Notes under the pieces: model-generated
Told to the model about the DNA's origin: nothing
The model's database searches: none
The model's input: the letters and a program-made list of their open reading frames with translations, nothing else
Origin: Kingdonia uniflora
Lineage: Eukaryota; Streptophyta; Magnoliopsida; Ranunculales; Circaeasteraceae
Direction of reading: 5' to 3'
Assembly (NCBI GenBank): GCA_014058105.1
Contig: JACGCM010001752.1
Span: 682,001-746,000, forward strand
DNA length: 64,000 bases
Translations under genes and position numbers: made by a program
In this document: positions 45,180-56,199 of the stretch, in pieces
How positions within the stretch are numbered: position 1 is the first letter of the stretch
Layout of the letters: each line of letters opens with the position of its first letter

Positions 45180-46170
45180 TATATTAGTTGTACAAGGTTG
45201 AGGTCGTGGCCTGTTATAAGAGACCAGCTGCATTATGTTCCATAGGTTTGGTAAAGGCTCTTCGTCTTCTGTCATCAGATAGTAGGAACCTTTGTCAGTT
45301 TTATCATACACGACATAAGGTCCTTCCCAGGATTCGGCCATCTTTCCGGCATTTCAAGGTTTCGAGGATTGGTTGACACGTCAAAGTACTAGATATCCGA
45401 TGTTGAAACTTTGTGGTCGAACTTTCTTATTACAGGATTTCTAAAGTGATGTGTGGTAGCGTCCAAGGTTGGCGGTGGCTCGGTCTCTGGTTTCGTCGAT
45501 CCATAACATGTTACATACGAGTTTAAACTCATTGTCTTCATCTGGGAGGTTAGGATCTCGTGTGGGTACTTCGAATTGAGTGAGGAGCTAAGCTTCGGTA
45601 CCGTATGCTAGGAGGAAGGGGGTGTAGCCTGATGATTTTCTTGGGGTTGTTCGATAGGCCCAAAGGACATGCTGTAACTCTTGAACTCATCGACCTTTCT
45701 TTACATCCACTCTTTTCTTTAGACCATCGATGATGGTTTTGTTTATTGCCTCGACTTGACCGTTGCCTTGGGGATAGTAAGGTGATGAGGGTGAGAGGAT
45801 GATGTTGTGTTTTTTGAGAAAGTTTCTGACATTGCTACCGGCAAATTGGGGACCATTGCCGTATCAAATCATATGGGGTAGCCAAAGCGTGGGATGATGT
45901 TTTCCCATAGAAATTTTATAACTTCTTTTTCTCTGGTTCGGCACAAAGGTATAGCTTTGACCCATTTAGTGAAATATTCCGTTGCAACAAGGACATTTTC
46001 TCTGCTACCCGAGGCTTTAGGGAAGGGGACGATGAGATCGATAACCCATCTTTTGAATGGCCAGGAGACTTGACTGAAATGGAGGTCTCGTAATTGGCAA
46101 TGAATGTCATGAACATGACGTTGGCATTTGTCACAATGTTTAGCATATTCTTCAACTTGTTTTTTCATAT
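45180..46170 (-). pseudogene. E5 integrase (broken)
   Basis: In the minus frame 46168-45869: zinc-binding HCDKCQRH, then RWVIDLIVPFPKASGSRENV with the first catalytic Asp kept, VATEYFTKWVKAIPLC and VIKFLWENIIPRFGYPI. Further parts to about 45180 are in other frames: the second Asp region near 45850 (G-N-G-P-Q-F-like), GNGQVEAINKT near 45750 and QLRKYPTRS-like C-terminal pieces. A frameshift near 45868 separates them. The first Asp is intact, but the protein is not continuous. Confidence 0.8.
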
Positions 46171-47790
46171 TCGACCAATATAATCCTTGGGAGACGGCTC
46201 AAAAATAAATATAATGACCAATAGTGTGTGCGGCACAGGTTCCTTCATGAAGTTCGATTAAGATTATAGAGGCTTTCGTTTGGGATATGCATCGAAGGAG
46301 GACGCCATTTGAGGATTTGCGATGTAATTCATTTTGTGGATAGTGTATCTGCAGTAATTTTCTAACAACGATCTTCTGGCTTTGGGATCCTCTGGGAGGG
46401 TGGGATTATTGAGGCAATGGAGAAATGGGGTTCGCCAGTCGTCTAGATCGAAACTCTCACCCCAGTATTGATGGCATTGACTTCCATCTAGTTGATACTT
46501 GGGCGTTCGAGTACTTCGATATGGAGGGTCCGAGATTAAGATTGTCCGAGCATGGCTACGATATAGGCGAGGGCATCTGCATGTTGGTTTTCTCCTCGAG
46601 GGTAATGAGTGATAGTAAACTTTTCGGGAAAGCGGTCCATGCGTTGTCTAACAAAAAGGGCATAGTCATCCATGTAACCATTGGCTTAATTTTCTCCTGT
46701 ATAATGTCTCTAAACAAGTTGGGAATCTGTGAAGATGGCAAGTTTGGGAATAACAAGTTCAAGGGCGAGGTCGAGGCTGTGGATCAAAGCTTCGTACTCT
46801 GCTTCGTTATTGGAACATTTGAAGGTAAGTTTGGCAGCTTTCTTTATTCGATCATTAGTGGGTGTGACCAAGACAATACTGATTCCTGAGCCATTAGGTC
46901 CAGCGGATCCATCTGTGAATAAACGCCAGCCAGTGTAAGGGTTCTAAGGGTCTATTGGTTCGGGTTGGTCTTCTGTTAAGTCACCTTCGTGTTCTTCCCA
47001 ATCGACATCTTCGACCAAGAAGTCTGCGAGGAAGTCTGCTACTGCTTGGCCTTTCTGGGATATTTTCTTTTTGAATGTAATGCCATATTCGCCAAGGTAC
47101 ACAGACCACTGTTGTACTTGCCTGGATTTCTCTTTTTACTGAGTACTTCTTGAAGGAGGTAACTTGTTATAACACGAATGGGGTGAGCTTGAAAATATGG
47201 CTTGAGTTTGCAGGCTGAATAGACAAGGGTGAGGAGTTAACGCTCATGCTACGAATATCAGGTTTCTGCGGGTGTGAGGATTTTATTGATGAAATATACA
47301 GGTTTCTCGATGTTTGAGTCGAGTTGAATAAGCACTGAACTGATAGGGGTGTCTGTAACAGTAAGATATAAAGATACCATTTCACCTTCGATAGGGATAC
47401 TGATAATGGGTGGTCGGCCAAGATAAGTTTTGAGTTCGAGGAAGGCCTGTTCACACTCAGGTGTCTGGTTGATCTAGGGGTTGTTTTTCTTTTTTGCTTT
47501 GCCGACCCCTTGGTCGCGTAAGAGGGAAAAGAGCCAATAACATCTGTCTGAGGATTTGGAAATAAAATGGTTAAGGGCTGCTATCTTACCAGCCACTTTC
47601 TGGACGTCTTTTTTGGTTCGGGCCGAAGGCATATCGATGAGGGATTGAATATGGGTGGGATCAATCTTGATACCTCATTTATTGATAAGGTGGCCCAAAT
47701 ATTTACCCGACAAAATGCCAAATTGACATTTGTCTAGGTTGAGTTTCATGTTATATGTACGAAGTATTGAGAAGACTCTGGCTAGGTCTT
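46171..47790 (-). pseudogene. E5 RNase H region (broken)
   Basis: The stretch between RT and integrase shows a tether (KKDVQKVAGKIAALN-like near 47620-47570) and RNase H blocks. Read in several minus frames these are: LFTDGSAGPNGSGISIVLV-like near 46920-46860, CSNNEAEYEALIHSLDLALE near 46830-46750, and YHPRGENQHADALAYIVAM-like near 46620-46550. The conserved acidic residues appear present but in shifted frames. Plus-strand open frames over 46425-46938 are shadows of it. Confidence 0.75.
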
Positions 47791-47800
47791 GTATGTAGGT

Positions 47801-48358
47801 TTACTTTTGAAGGCTTTTGCATAGCATGTCATCGATGTAGACTTTGACTGACTTGCCAAGCAAGGGTTTAAACATGGTTGTGACAAGGCGTTGGTAAGTG
47901 GCTCCCATATTTTTAAGGCCGAAGGGTATAATGTTGACACAATAAAGGCCTTGTTTAGTGATAAAGGATGTTTTAAGTTGATCTTTGGGTAGGAGGGATG
48001 CCTGATTGTAACCCGAAGTTGCGTCTATCATTGATAGGCTCTCATGTACGACACGTTCATCGAGGAGTGCTGAAATGATCGGGAGGGGGAAGCTGTCCTT
48101 CGGTGTGTGCTTGTTGAGATCTGTGAAGTCGATGCAGATTGTGATCTTGCCATTTTTCTTGGGAACTGCCACAATGTTTGATTTCCAGTCAGCGTATTTC
48201 ACCTCTCTGATAAACCCTGCGGCTATGAGTTTGTCTACTTCAAGGTTGATTCCTTCTTGAAGTCCTGGTGCTAGGTTATGATTCTTTTGCTTTACTACTA
48301 AAGAATAGGGGATAAGGTCCCGGCGATGGCACGCCAGGCTGGGGTCGATACCGGGCAT
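47801..48358 (-). pseudogene. E5 reverse transcriptase
   Basis: An uninterrupted 185-codon stretch shows NHNLAPGLQEGINLEVDKLI, FIREVKYADWKSNIVAVPKK, ICIDFTDLNKHTPKDSFPLP, LSMIDATSGYNQASL, PFGLKNMGATYQRLV and the catalytic YIDDMLCKS. All three catalytic Asp positions are kept. The connection domain continues below 47801 in another frame after a stop. It is the best-preserved RT of E2-E5 and would suit phylogenetic placement. Confidence 0.92.
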
Positions 48359-48577
48359 CTCCTGGAATGTCCAAGCAAAGACATCTTTGTTTGTTCGAAG
48401 GAAATCTGTAAGCTCGAGGCGTTACGCCTCATTGAGAAAATTTCCGATGAATGTACCTCAACCAGGACCATTGAGTTTGATATATACAGTTGGTTTAATG
48501 GGTGAAGTGGTATCTGTCGAAGGTGTGGGGATGGAAAGAGACAGTGATGGCTATGGACGGCTGACGAGTTTTCTGGT

Positions 48578-48976
48578 CTAATCAATCTCCGGGTGCTCGC
48601 ATGAACGGGTGAGGCGCAAAGAACCTTTCAAATTCCAAGTGCCTTCGGGGGTTATGAAATGAAGGGTCTGATGGTAGGTCGAAGGTATGGCACGCATGGC
48701 ATGGAACCAGTCACGCCCGAGAATACCGAGGTATTCTGATTTCTTTTCGATAACAAGGAAGCTGGTTTGAAGGGTAAGAGGGCCTGTGGTGACTGGTAAG
48801 CTGATTCGACCAACAGTGACTTCTGTGGCCCCATTGAAGCCTTTTAATTCAATATTGGCTGCGGTTATGAGGTCAGTTTTCTTCATGGTTTCGACAGTTG
48901 GGAGAAAAATGACATCAGCTACGATCCTTGTGTCTATGAGTATTGTGTGGAGGACAAGGTTTTCGATCTTAATCAT
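48578..48976 (-). pseudogene. E5 aspartic protease (DTG to DTR)
   Basis: A 132-codon open stretch shows LHTILIDTRIVADVIFLPTV, ELKGFNGATEVTVGRISLP, QTSFLVIEKKSEYLGILGRD and WFHAMRAIPSTYHQTLHF. The retropepsin active site D-T-G reads D-T-R, which should abolish activity, while the rest of the fold is well kept. It lies between gag and RT as expected. Confidence 0.88.
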
Positions 48977-49229
48977 AATAACTAGTAGATCAGAATGGGG
49001 AAAATGGACGTGAGATGTATCACAGTTGATGAAGGAAATGCCTTAGAGTCGAGGACGAGGGCTTGTTTTGGCAAGAGGGTGAGAAATTTCTCTGGATAGG
49101 TGAGTTTGTAACATTCTTCGACGCGCTTACGTTTGCTTTTAGAATGGTCACTATCGATGTTGTTGACTTCGATAAAGCATGATCTGTAGCTAAGACCCAT
49201 CAAGGTAGCTGGGAAGGTCGACAATATAC

Positions 49230-50800
49230 TGGTATAGACGACTTGTTTTGAGGATGAGTTTGCGAGAGCGATGGAGGCCGAAGCATTTGTTGGAATGGTG
49301 ACAATTACATTTATGATTGGTGTAATAAGGTTCGCCTGCTCTGACTTCGATAGGGAAAGGGATACACCAAATGGGGTCTGCCTGTATATATGGTTAAAGG
49401 GTGCTGAAAGGGGCAGTGAGTGTGGGTAATACTGGCTTTGGCCGCTTCTTGCGGGTTTAGCGTTGTTATTGATGTTAGGGCGTTTGCGGCTCTCCGTCTC
49501 TTATGAGATGGGAGCGATCAGGGTTGTTGGAGTTGAATGTGGGTTTTGTCGAGGTTTGTTGATAGCTGGAGTCGAAGGCTGGCTCGGTTTATGTGACTCG
49601 CGGAGGCGCTTGAGGTCAATATACCCGTTGACCTTTGAGAGCATCTCTTCGAGTGTTTGAGGTTTGTGGAGAACTAGGTGCCCTTTTACTCGACTGTGGT
49701 CAGGCAGGGCATTCAAGTATGTGAGTATAGCATTCACGCAGTCAAGGTTCACAATTTTCCGCGTTTCATCGAGGAACCTTTTGATGAAGGGTTCGAGTGT
49801 CTCGTTGCTTGATTTTATGGAATTGAACAGGGCGTCAATTCTGACTTCTCTGTCCTTTTTGAAAGCAAACTGGGAGAGGAAAAGCCGTGATAGTTGTTCT
49901 GAGCTTTGTATCGAGCCATTTGGGAGGTTGTGATACCATCGAAGGGGGTTATTAATAAGGCTGGTAGGAAAAAGGTGACATAACAGGTAGTCAGCCGTTA
50001 AATAAAGGCTCAGAGCATTTTGGAATTTGAGAATGTGCGATTGTGGGTCTGTATTGCGGTATTTGCCGAGTTTGGGGCCACAGAAATTAGGGGGTATCTC
50101 GATAGTAAGAAGTTTGGGGCAAATAGGGTTATTTAGTCTATTCCATGAGTTGGGTTTCGGGCTCGCACTGACCCAAATGGTAGGTTGTACCTTAAGGTCG
50201 AAGTCTTGCTGCGCAGTATAACTGGGATAAGGGGGGATCGAGGGCTTTGAGGATGGTAAATTTGAGCGGGTGGAATGTGTTCAGCGCTGTGCTCCCTAAA
50301 ATGTTCTCGGGCAGGGAGGCGTATGGGGTGTCGAGAGGATCGGAGGGTTGATTTAGAAGAATTTTCTTTGGGGTGAATGCTGAGATGGATGGAGCAGGTA
50401 GGAGGAATAGTGTAAGGAGCACCTTCGGCTTGGATACAGCCTTGGGCTACTCCAAGAGTTGGTAGGGGTCCCAGATGGGCGCAGGCAGACATGCACGATG
50501 AAACTGGTACTTGGGGTGGGCGAGCAGGTTCTAGAGGTTGTAGTCTCAGTAGTTCTTGAACCGAATTGTGTAATTCACCGATTGCCCAGTTCTGTCTGTT
50601 CTCATCGTCCAGACGGCAGTTCCGTTCAGTTTCCAGCTCCAGGCGATGGTTTTCATGCTCTTGGTTAAGTTATGCATGGTGGCGCTCCTCGCCTTGAACG
50701 ACTTGTTGAGATAGTAAGGCTATTTGGGCCGCCACTCCGTCGATGGAGATGCCGGCATGGGTTAAACTAGAGCGGAGGGTGGGTGCCATTGAGGAGAATC
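49230..50800 (-). pseudogene. E5 gag (broken)
   Basis: The start is probably near 50755, shortly after the primer site. A Pro-rich N-terminal part lies in 50492-50133 (the frame shifts). The capsid core follows near 50000-49750: in shifted frames NGSIQSSEQLSRLFLSQFAF, SIKSSNETLEPFIKRFLDE. Then 49752-49501 shows NLDCVNAILTYLNALPDHSR and EEMLSKVNGYIDLKRLRES. A charged region with a zinc-knuckle remnant precedes the protease (HRSRKLIL-like near 49280). Stops and shifts break it. Confidence 0.8.
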
Positions 50801-50848
50801 TGTGGAAGTTAAAAACAAAGGGAAGGAAAAAGAGAGGGAGTTTGGTAG

Positions 50849-50873
50849 GGTGGGAAGCACAGACGGCGCCAAT
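50849..50873 (-). other. E5 primer-binding site
   Basis: ATTGGCGCCGTCTGTGCTTC directly follows the 5' LTR in the element's sense. Confidence 0.8.
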
Positions 50874-51583
50874 TATAGGGGCCTTACTTCTTTCAGAGGG
50901 GAAGTCAACTTTTACAATACGAGGTTAATCTTCAATCAAAGGAATGCAAGTAAATGATCTAAAGTATGAACAATCTATAGACAAAATACTTGCGTAGAGG
51001 CCCGAATGTGACACTCTATGACCTCGGATGAGGATTTTTAATCACATTTTTATTACTGATGAGTAATCGAAGGTTCGAGTACTGGGTTTTACAGGGTGGT
51101 CGAAGGTAAACTGCAAAGGGGCTGGGGAGAATTTTTCTAATCCTTCCGTGATTCCCCATCTCCCCTATTTATAGAACATAGGATGGGTTGAGTCACCAAG
51201 GTCAGGTCAGATTACAAGGGTACTGTCCGGATATCCTGGCAGGGGTATGGGCACCGGACATGTCTGTACTATCAGTGTAACAGTTGTTGGAGAGGTCTCT
51301 GTACTTTGGTACTGTGGCAGTGGTTTGGTTTGTCACTATAGTTGCAAGGACCAATTACTGCACCGTCTTGTTTGATGAATTGGCTACCTGTCCCATCATA
51401 TTTCGATCATGTACAGATATGGTCGAAGGGTTCCTGCTGCGATATGTGTAATCCATCCTCGAGGCTTATTCAGAGTCGAAGCTTCGTCTTTGGGTAATCT
51501 TTGGGAGGCTTGTTTGTGGATTGAATGGCTTTGATATATTCGAGTGTCTGATTGGTGTCGAAGGCTGCGAGTAGGCTACTATA
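50874..51583 (-). repeat. E5 5' LTR
   Basis: 710 bases, TATAGGGGCC...CTACTATA on plus; both ends have decayed by C-to-T or G-to-A changes. TATA box TATTTATA at 51166-51173. It lacks 22 bases present in the partner, between two TTCG(A/G)G words. Confidence 0.95.
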
Positions 51584-51588
51584 GATGT
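51584..51588. repeat. E5 target-site duplication (right)
   Basis: GATGT matches 38256-38260. Confidence 0.9.
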
Positions 51589-51653
51589 GGAGGACGAAGC
51601 TCCTGACGCACCTGAGGCTCCTATGGTTACCATTCCCGAGGGTATTCTTCCCT
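51584..51653 (+). pseudogene. End of E4 long antisense gene
   Basis: Rejoined to 38255, the frame reads an acidic DVEDEAPDAPEAPMVTIPEG and stops at TAG (51651-51653). This is the acidic C-terminus of the antisense product split by E5. The E5 antisense protein has a comparable acidic, Pro/Gly-rich end. Confidence 0.6.
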
Positions 51654-52278
51654 AGGGAATATTGGATGTGCTTACTCCAGGGCTACCAGTGAAAATTTGT
51701 TTGGAAAAGCTTTTGTTTAGTATGATGCATAAAGTTTTTGAAACTTGTGTTTCTTTTAGAATGCTTTATTTAGATGTTTGTCAAAGAATATTTTGGAACT
51801 AATTTATTCATGATGCATAAAGTTTTTGAAAAAATTATGCTAAGTTTTTTATTCGACAAAATTGATATCATTAGATAGTAATATAGATAATATGCAGTGT
51901 GTTGCTTTTAAGCAAATATCTGAGATGATGGAAAGAGGGCCACATGTAATGGCCATGTGAAGGAAGAATGATTACCAGATGATGTTCCTCAATGGGATAT
52001 CTGGATTTTGAGATAAAGGACAAAACATGATATGCTTTATTCGATAAGGAAGTACAAACATGATATGTTCCTCAATGGGATTTCTAGATTTTGAGATAAA
52101 TGATTACCAGATGTTGTTCCTGTAAGTGGATAGATGTTTGTCGAAGAAATTAAACTTAGTTGTGATGCATACTTGTCAGTAGGTATTGATACTAAGCAAA
52201 TGATAGTTGATAGATGTAATTGATAGTAAAGATGTCTTTATATAAATTATTCGAAAGCTGTTACAGTGGTTATCTGTA
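51654..52278 (-). other. E4 spacer with short direct repeats
   Basis: Non-coding. ATGATGCATAAAGTTTTTGA occurs near 51720 and 51809. A longer block with ATGTTCCTCAATGGGAT and TAGATTTTGAGATAAA-like sequence occurs twice (about 51980-52025, 52060-52105). It is the same relative position as the tandem repeats of E2 and E5. Confidence 0.65.
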
Positions 52279-53410
52279 TTACATTTTTAGATGGGTTGTA
52301 TTCCATGGATATTCAAGTTGTACTTTGTTTTCAGTCAATAACAAGTATGTTCCACTACCATTCCTGTTGCAGGACAAGGTCACCGATGTCGAACGTACGT
52401 TTGTGGACTTTCTTATTATAAAATTTATTGAGAGTATCGTGTTATCGCCCCAAGTTTGCAATGGCTTGATCTCGGGTTTCTTCGGTCCAATTGAGGTTGT
52501 AGAGGAGTCCAAGTTTATTTTCTTCATCTGCGATTTTTCTTCGAGTACTTGGTACATCAAGGTCTGTAGGTATGACCACTTCAGTACCGAAAGCCATCAT
52601 GAATGGTGTATAGCCAGTAGATGTTTGAGGAGTTGTTTGATATACCTACAAGATACTAAATAGTTCATCCACCCATCTGCCCTTCTTTTTTTCACGGCAC
52701 TTTTGTAACCCTGACTTGATGCCCTTGTTAATGGATTCAGCATGGCCATGACCTTGAGGGTAGTTTGGTGTCAAAGTAGACAGTTGAATCTTGTATTTGT
52801 GGAGGAAGCTAAGCACTTTGCTACTAATGAATTACTTACCGTTATTAGATCGTATCATTTGCGGACAACCAAATCTGGTTATAATGTGTTCCCAAAGAAA
52901 TTTGATGACTTTATTTTCGTCAGTATAACATAGAGGTACTGCTTGGACTCACTTGGTAAAGTAGTCTGTTGCCATAAGAATAAACTTTTGATTACCCAAT
53001 GCTGGGTGGAATGGTCTAATGATATCAATCGTCCATCTCTTGAATGGCCATAGGACATTGCTAACGTGTTAGTCGAGGGCTGGGCTTTTGATGTCTTGAG
53101 CATGGATTTGGCATTTATAGCACTTGCAAACAAAGTCTTTACAATCTTGTCGTATTTTTGGCCAGTACAAAACTTGAGTGAACGCCCAATGTGCCAATGA
53201 TCTTCCTGAGATGTGTGTTGTACAGATACCTTCGTGAAATTTTCTAATTTTAATTTAGGCTTGTTTTTGTGAGGTATTTTTGATAAGTGGTCCTCCCCCT
53301 GTGATTCAATACAAGACTTTATTTTAAATTTTGAATCGAGGACATTTTGCAAATAGTGATCGGGCTTCTTCCTTGTTACTTAAGAGGATATTAGAATTGA
53401 GGTAGGCATA
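52279..53410 (-). pseudogene. E4 integrase (broken)
   Basis: N-terminal zinc-binding and core blocks lie in shifted minus frames of 53352-52560. These include WCQ-x-CYKCQIHAQDIKSP-like sequence near 53130, RWTIDIIRPFHPALGNQKF near 53040-52980, and a GNGQ-x-E block near 52760. The C-terminal piece at 52560-52279 (STRSIGPKKPEIKPLQTWGD in one frame) ends pol. Plus-strand frames at 52220-52933 are shadows. The frame is broken at several points. Confidence 0.75.
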
Positions 53411-53515
53411 GAATGGTCGTCTCCAATCTTCGAGATCTCTGACTTCAGTAATATTAATATGCATTGTGTACCTGATGTCGAGACTTGAATGCTCGATGAC
53501 CTTGATGTCCAAAGT

Positions 53516-54451
53516 TTATTTTTTACTGTCTTTGAGCATTACTGCAATATATGCTAATGCGTTAGCATGGCAGTTTTCAGCTCGAGGGAGATATGAGATT
53601 GTTGCTATTTTGAATTTCATTATTTTCTCTTCGACCAGAGCTACGTACTTAACCATTTTGCCTGATGTTTTAAATTTTTTGTTATAATGGTTGGCGACGA
53701 GTAAGGAATCGTCATAAATAGCTATTTCTTCTACCCCAAGTGCTATAGCGAGATCTAGTCTCTGTAAGATAGCTTCATAATTTGTTTCATTGTTTGTTAT
53801 ATAGAACTTAATTTTTATAGCTTTCATAATTCGATGATTGGATGGTGTAACGAGGACGATGCCAACCCCTAAGCTTCTTGGTCCAGTTGATCCGTAAGTA
53901 AAGAGTCTTCATCCTGTGCTTCGTGACCATGCATCTGGTTTCTGTTATTGAATCATCAACCAGTACTTCTTCGAGTTCTTCCTATTTGGGGTCTTCAACT
54001 GGAAAATCTACTAAGAAGTCTGCTACTGCTTATCCTTTGATCGATATCTGAAGCTCGAAGGAGATGTCATATTTACCAAGGAATACAGACCATTGCTGAA
54101 CTCTTTGAGACTTTTCCTTTTTAGAGAGTACAAGTTTGAAAGGAAACTTGGTAATAACTTTGATTGGATGAGCTTGGAAATAATGTCAAAGTTTTTGATA
54201 GCTGTACACCAAGGTAAGTAACTATTTTTCAGTTGTTGTATATCTTTTCTCAGCAGGCATGAGAGTTTTGCTGATGAAGTAGATGGGTTTCCCACACCAT
54301 CGCCTTCTTGAATAAGGCCAGAACAAATAAAGTCATTTGTAGTTATAAGTACATTGTTAATGTTTTTCCATCTACTGGAGTACTCATTGTAGGAGGATGC
54401 CCCAAGTATCTTTTGAGATCTTGGAAAGCTAATTCGCAATCGGGGGTCCAA
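53516..54451 (-). pseudogene. E4 RNase H
   Basis: The second half is a clean 103-codon frame (53827-53516): FYITNNETNYEAILQRLDLA, IALGVEEIAIYDDSLLVANH, YVALVEEKIMKFKIATISYL and NCHANALAYIAVML. The matching E3 piece at 58495-58737 is very similar. The first half lies in 54451-54023 (FICSGLIQEGDGVGNPSTSS, KLSCLLRKDIQQLKNSYLPW). A frame break separates the two. Confidence 0.85.
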
Positions 54452-54465
54452 ATGATTTCTTTTGG

Positions 54466-55260
54466 TTATTTTTTAGACATTGGAGCTGGATTTCTACGGA
54501 GAAGGAGGTAAAGAAGTTTGCATCGATCAAAAAACTTGGAAATGAACATGTGAAAAGCTGTAATCTTGCCAGCAAGCTTCTGTACATATTTTTTGGTTCG
54601 AGGAGATGGCATTGCCATGAGTGTTTTGATTTGTGCCGGGTCGATCTCTATTCCCCTCTTACTAATCAAATGGCCCAGAAATTACCCGATGTAATACCAA
54701 ATTGGCATTTTTTTGGGTTGAGTTTCATTTGGTAAGCACCTAGGATGTCGATGATTGTCTGGAGATTATTGTAATGATCTTCTCGCTGTAGGCTTTTGCA
54801 GATCATATCGTCGTTGTATATTTCCATAATTTTTCTTAAATAATCTTTGAACATTTGAGTGAGAAGTCGCTGATAAGTGGCTCCTACATTTTTCAATCCA
54901 AAAGGCATAACTGTGCAATAGTAGAGACCTTTTTATGTTACAAATGTTATTTTTTCTTGGTCTTCTTTGGCGAGAAGAACTTGATTATTACTAGAGGCTG
55001 CATCCATCATTAAGAGAAGTTTGTGTCATGCTGCGGAGTCGAGGATTTGAGGAATCGAAGGGAGGGGGAAGTTGTCTTTTGTTATAAATTGGTTTGGCTC
55101 TATTAAATCTATGCAAACTTTGATCTTCCTATTTCTCTTTAGCACAACAACGATATTAAAGACCCATTTGGGATATTTTGCTTCTCGAATGAATTTGACG
55201 TAAATGAGTTTATCAATTTCTTCATTAATTGCTTCGCGAAGGCGAGGGGACAAATTGTGT
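54466..55260 (-). pseudogene. E4 reverse transcriptase (YNDD)
   Basis: Frames at 55253-55026, 54908-54666 and 54669-54466 show MSPRLREAINEEIDKLIYVK, FIREAKYPKWVFNIVVVLKR, VCIDLIEPNQFITKDNFPLP, MPFGLKNVGATYQRLLTQMF, the catalytic motif as IYNDDMIC, LNPKKCQFGITSGNF and KYVQKLAGKITAFH. The x of Y-x-D-D is Asn, unusual for this group, which has Val or Ile. Frame breaks occur around 55020 and 54667. Confidence 0.88.
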
Positions 55261-55559
55261 CACTTTTATACAACCACTTTACTGTCTAAAAGAAGGTTGA
55301 GTTTATGACCCGCTATCGTGCGATCAATGCCTGACATTTCCTGAAAAGACCAAACAAAGATATCAACATTTTCCTTTAGAAGTTGTATCACGTTTTACTT
55401 TAGAAGTTGAGCTAATAAAGGTATTTTGTCCAGGCCCATCGAGTTCAATGGAGTCAACTGCCTCAGTATCATGTTGCTCGTATGTTGGAGGTGGTTCATG
55501 CTGTAATTACTATGCTTTTAAAAGTTTCACCGTGTGAGAGTTGGTAGTGGTATTTTCAC

Positions 55560-55920
55560 ACATTTGTACCACAACTTGACTTCCTTTGATCTCATAGACT
55601 CCATGATCTATTAGAAATTGCAAGGCCAGATGATATGTCGAAGGTACTGCTTTAAGATAATGTAACCAAGTTCAACCTAGGATTCCCACATACTATGGTT
55701 TAACATCGATGACAATGAATTTGACAAAAGTGGTTTCTGGTCCCACTTGAACTGGCAGTATAATTTCTCTCGTGGCAGATTCTTTGAAACCGTTGAACCC
55801 TGTGAAAGTCGTGGTCCAGGCTTTGACTGAATCCTTGAGGCCTAGGGCACCTAGAGCCCTCTTGAATAAAATGTTTGTTGCACTTCCAGTATCAACCAGT
55901 GTTTAGGTAGTCCTGACCCA
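55560..55920 (-). pseudogene. E4 aspartic protease
   Basis: The active site reads LVDTGSATNILFK with D-T-G at 55885-55893, preceded by a frameshift. Downstream blocks include a GFNGFKESATREI-like stretch and KYVGILG near 55700-55690. The neighbours are gag above and RT below. The active site is intact but the frame is broken. Confidence 0.75.
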
Positions 55921-56199
55921 CTTTGAGCATTATGACCAAGGGGTCATCATGAGGGTACTTGACATGACTAGTATCATAGTCTTTGAAGGAAATGTGGTAC
56001 GGACATTTTACTTTGCTAAAGCAGGGGAAAATATTTTTTGATTTGTCTGATGATGTCATCTTACAACAAGATGTAATTTTATCGTCTTTCTTTCTCTTTT
56101 TCCCTTCTCAATTTTGTAAAGATGGTGAGCTTGGCCTCGTCCTTGCTCTTGTTTGACTTATCTTTTTTTAGTCTCTTCTTCGAGGAACTTCTGGATGTC

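Larger units (their letters stand above)
38261..51583 (-). mobile_element. E5: Tat-type Ty3/gypsy element with antisense genes
   Basis: A 13.3-kb element reads right to left: 5' LTR 50874-51583, primer site, gag, protease, RT, RNase H and integrase down to about 45180. A 195-bp tandem repeat follows, then antisense genes on plus (39139-44068) and the 3' LTR 38261-38992. GATGT flanks both ends. It is the innermost insertion of the E2-E3-E4-E5 chain. By eye the first 160 bases of its two LTRs differ at about 12 positions, mostly transitions. Its LTRs differ in sequence from those of E3/E4, so it is a different family. Confidence 0.95.

Noticed and set aside
46425..46938. Plus-strand ORF of 154 codons in E5
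   Set aside because: It is the shadow of the minus-strand RNase H region.
52220..52933. Plus-strand ORFs in E4
   Set aside because: They are shadows of the minus-strand integrase.
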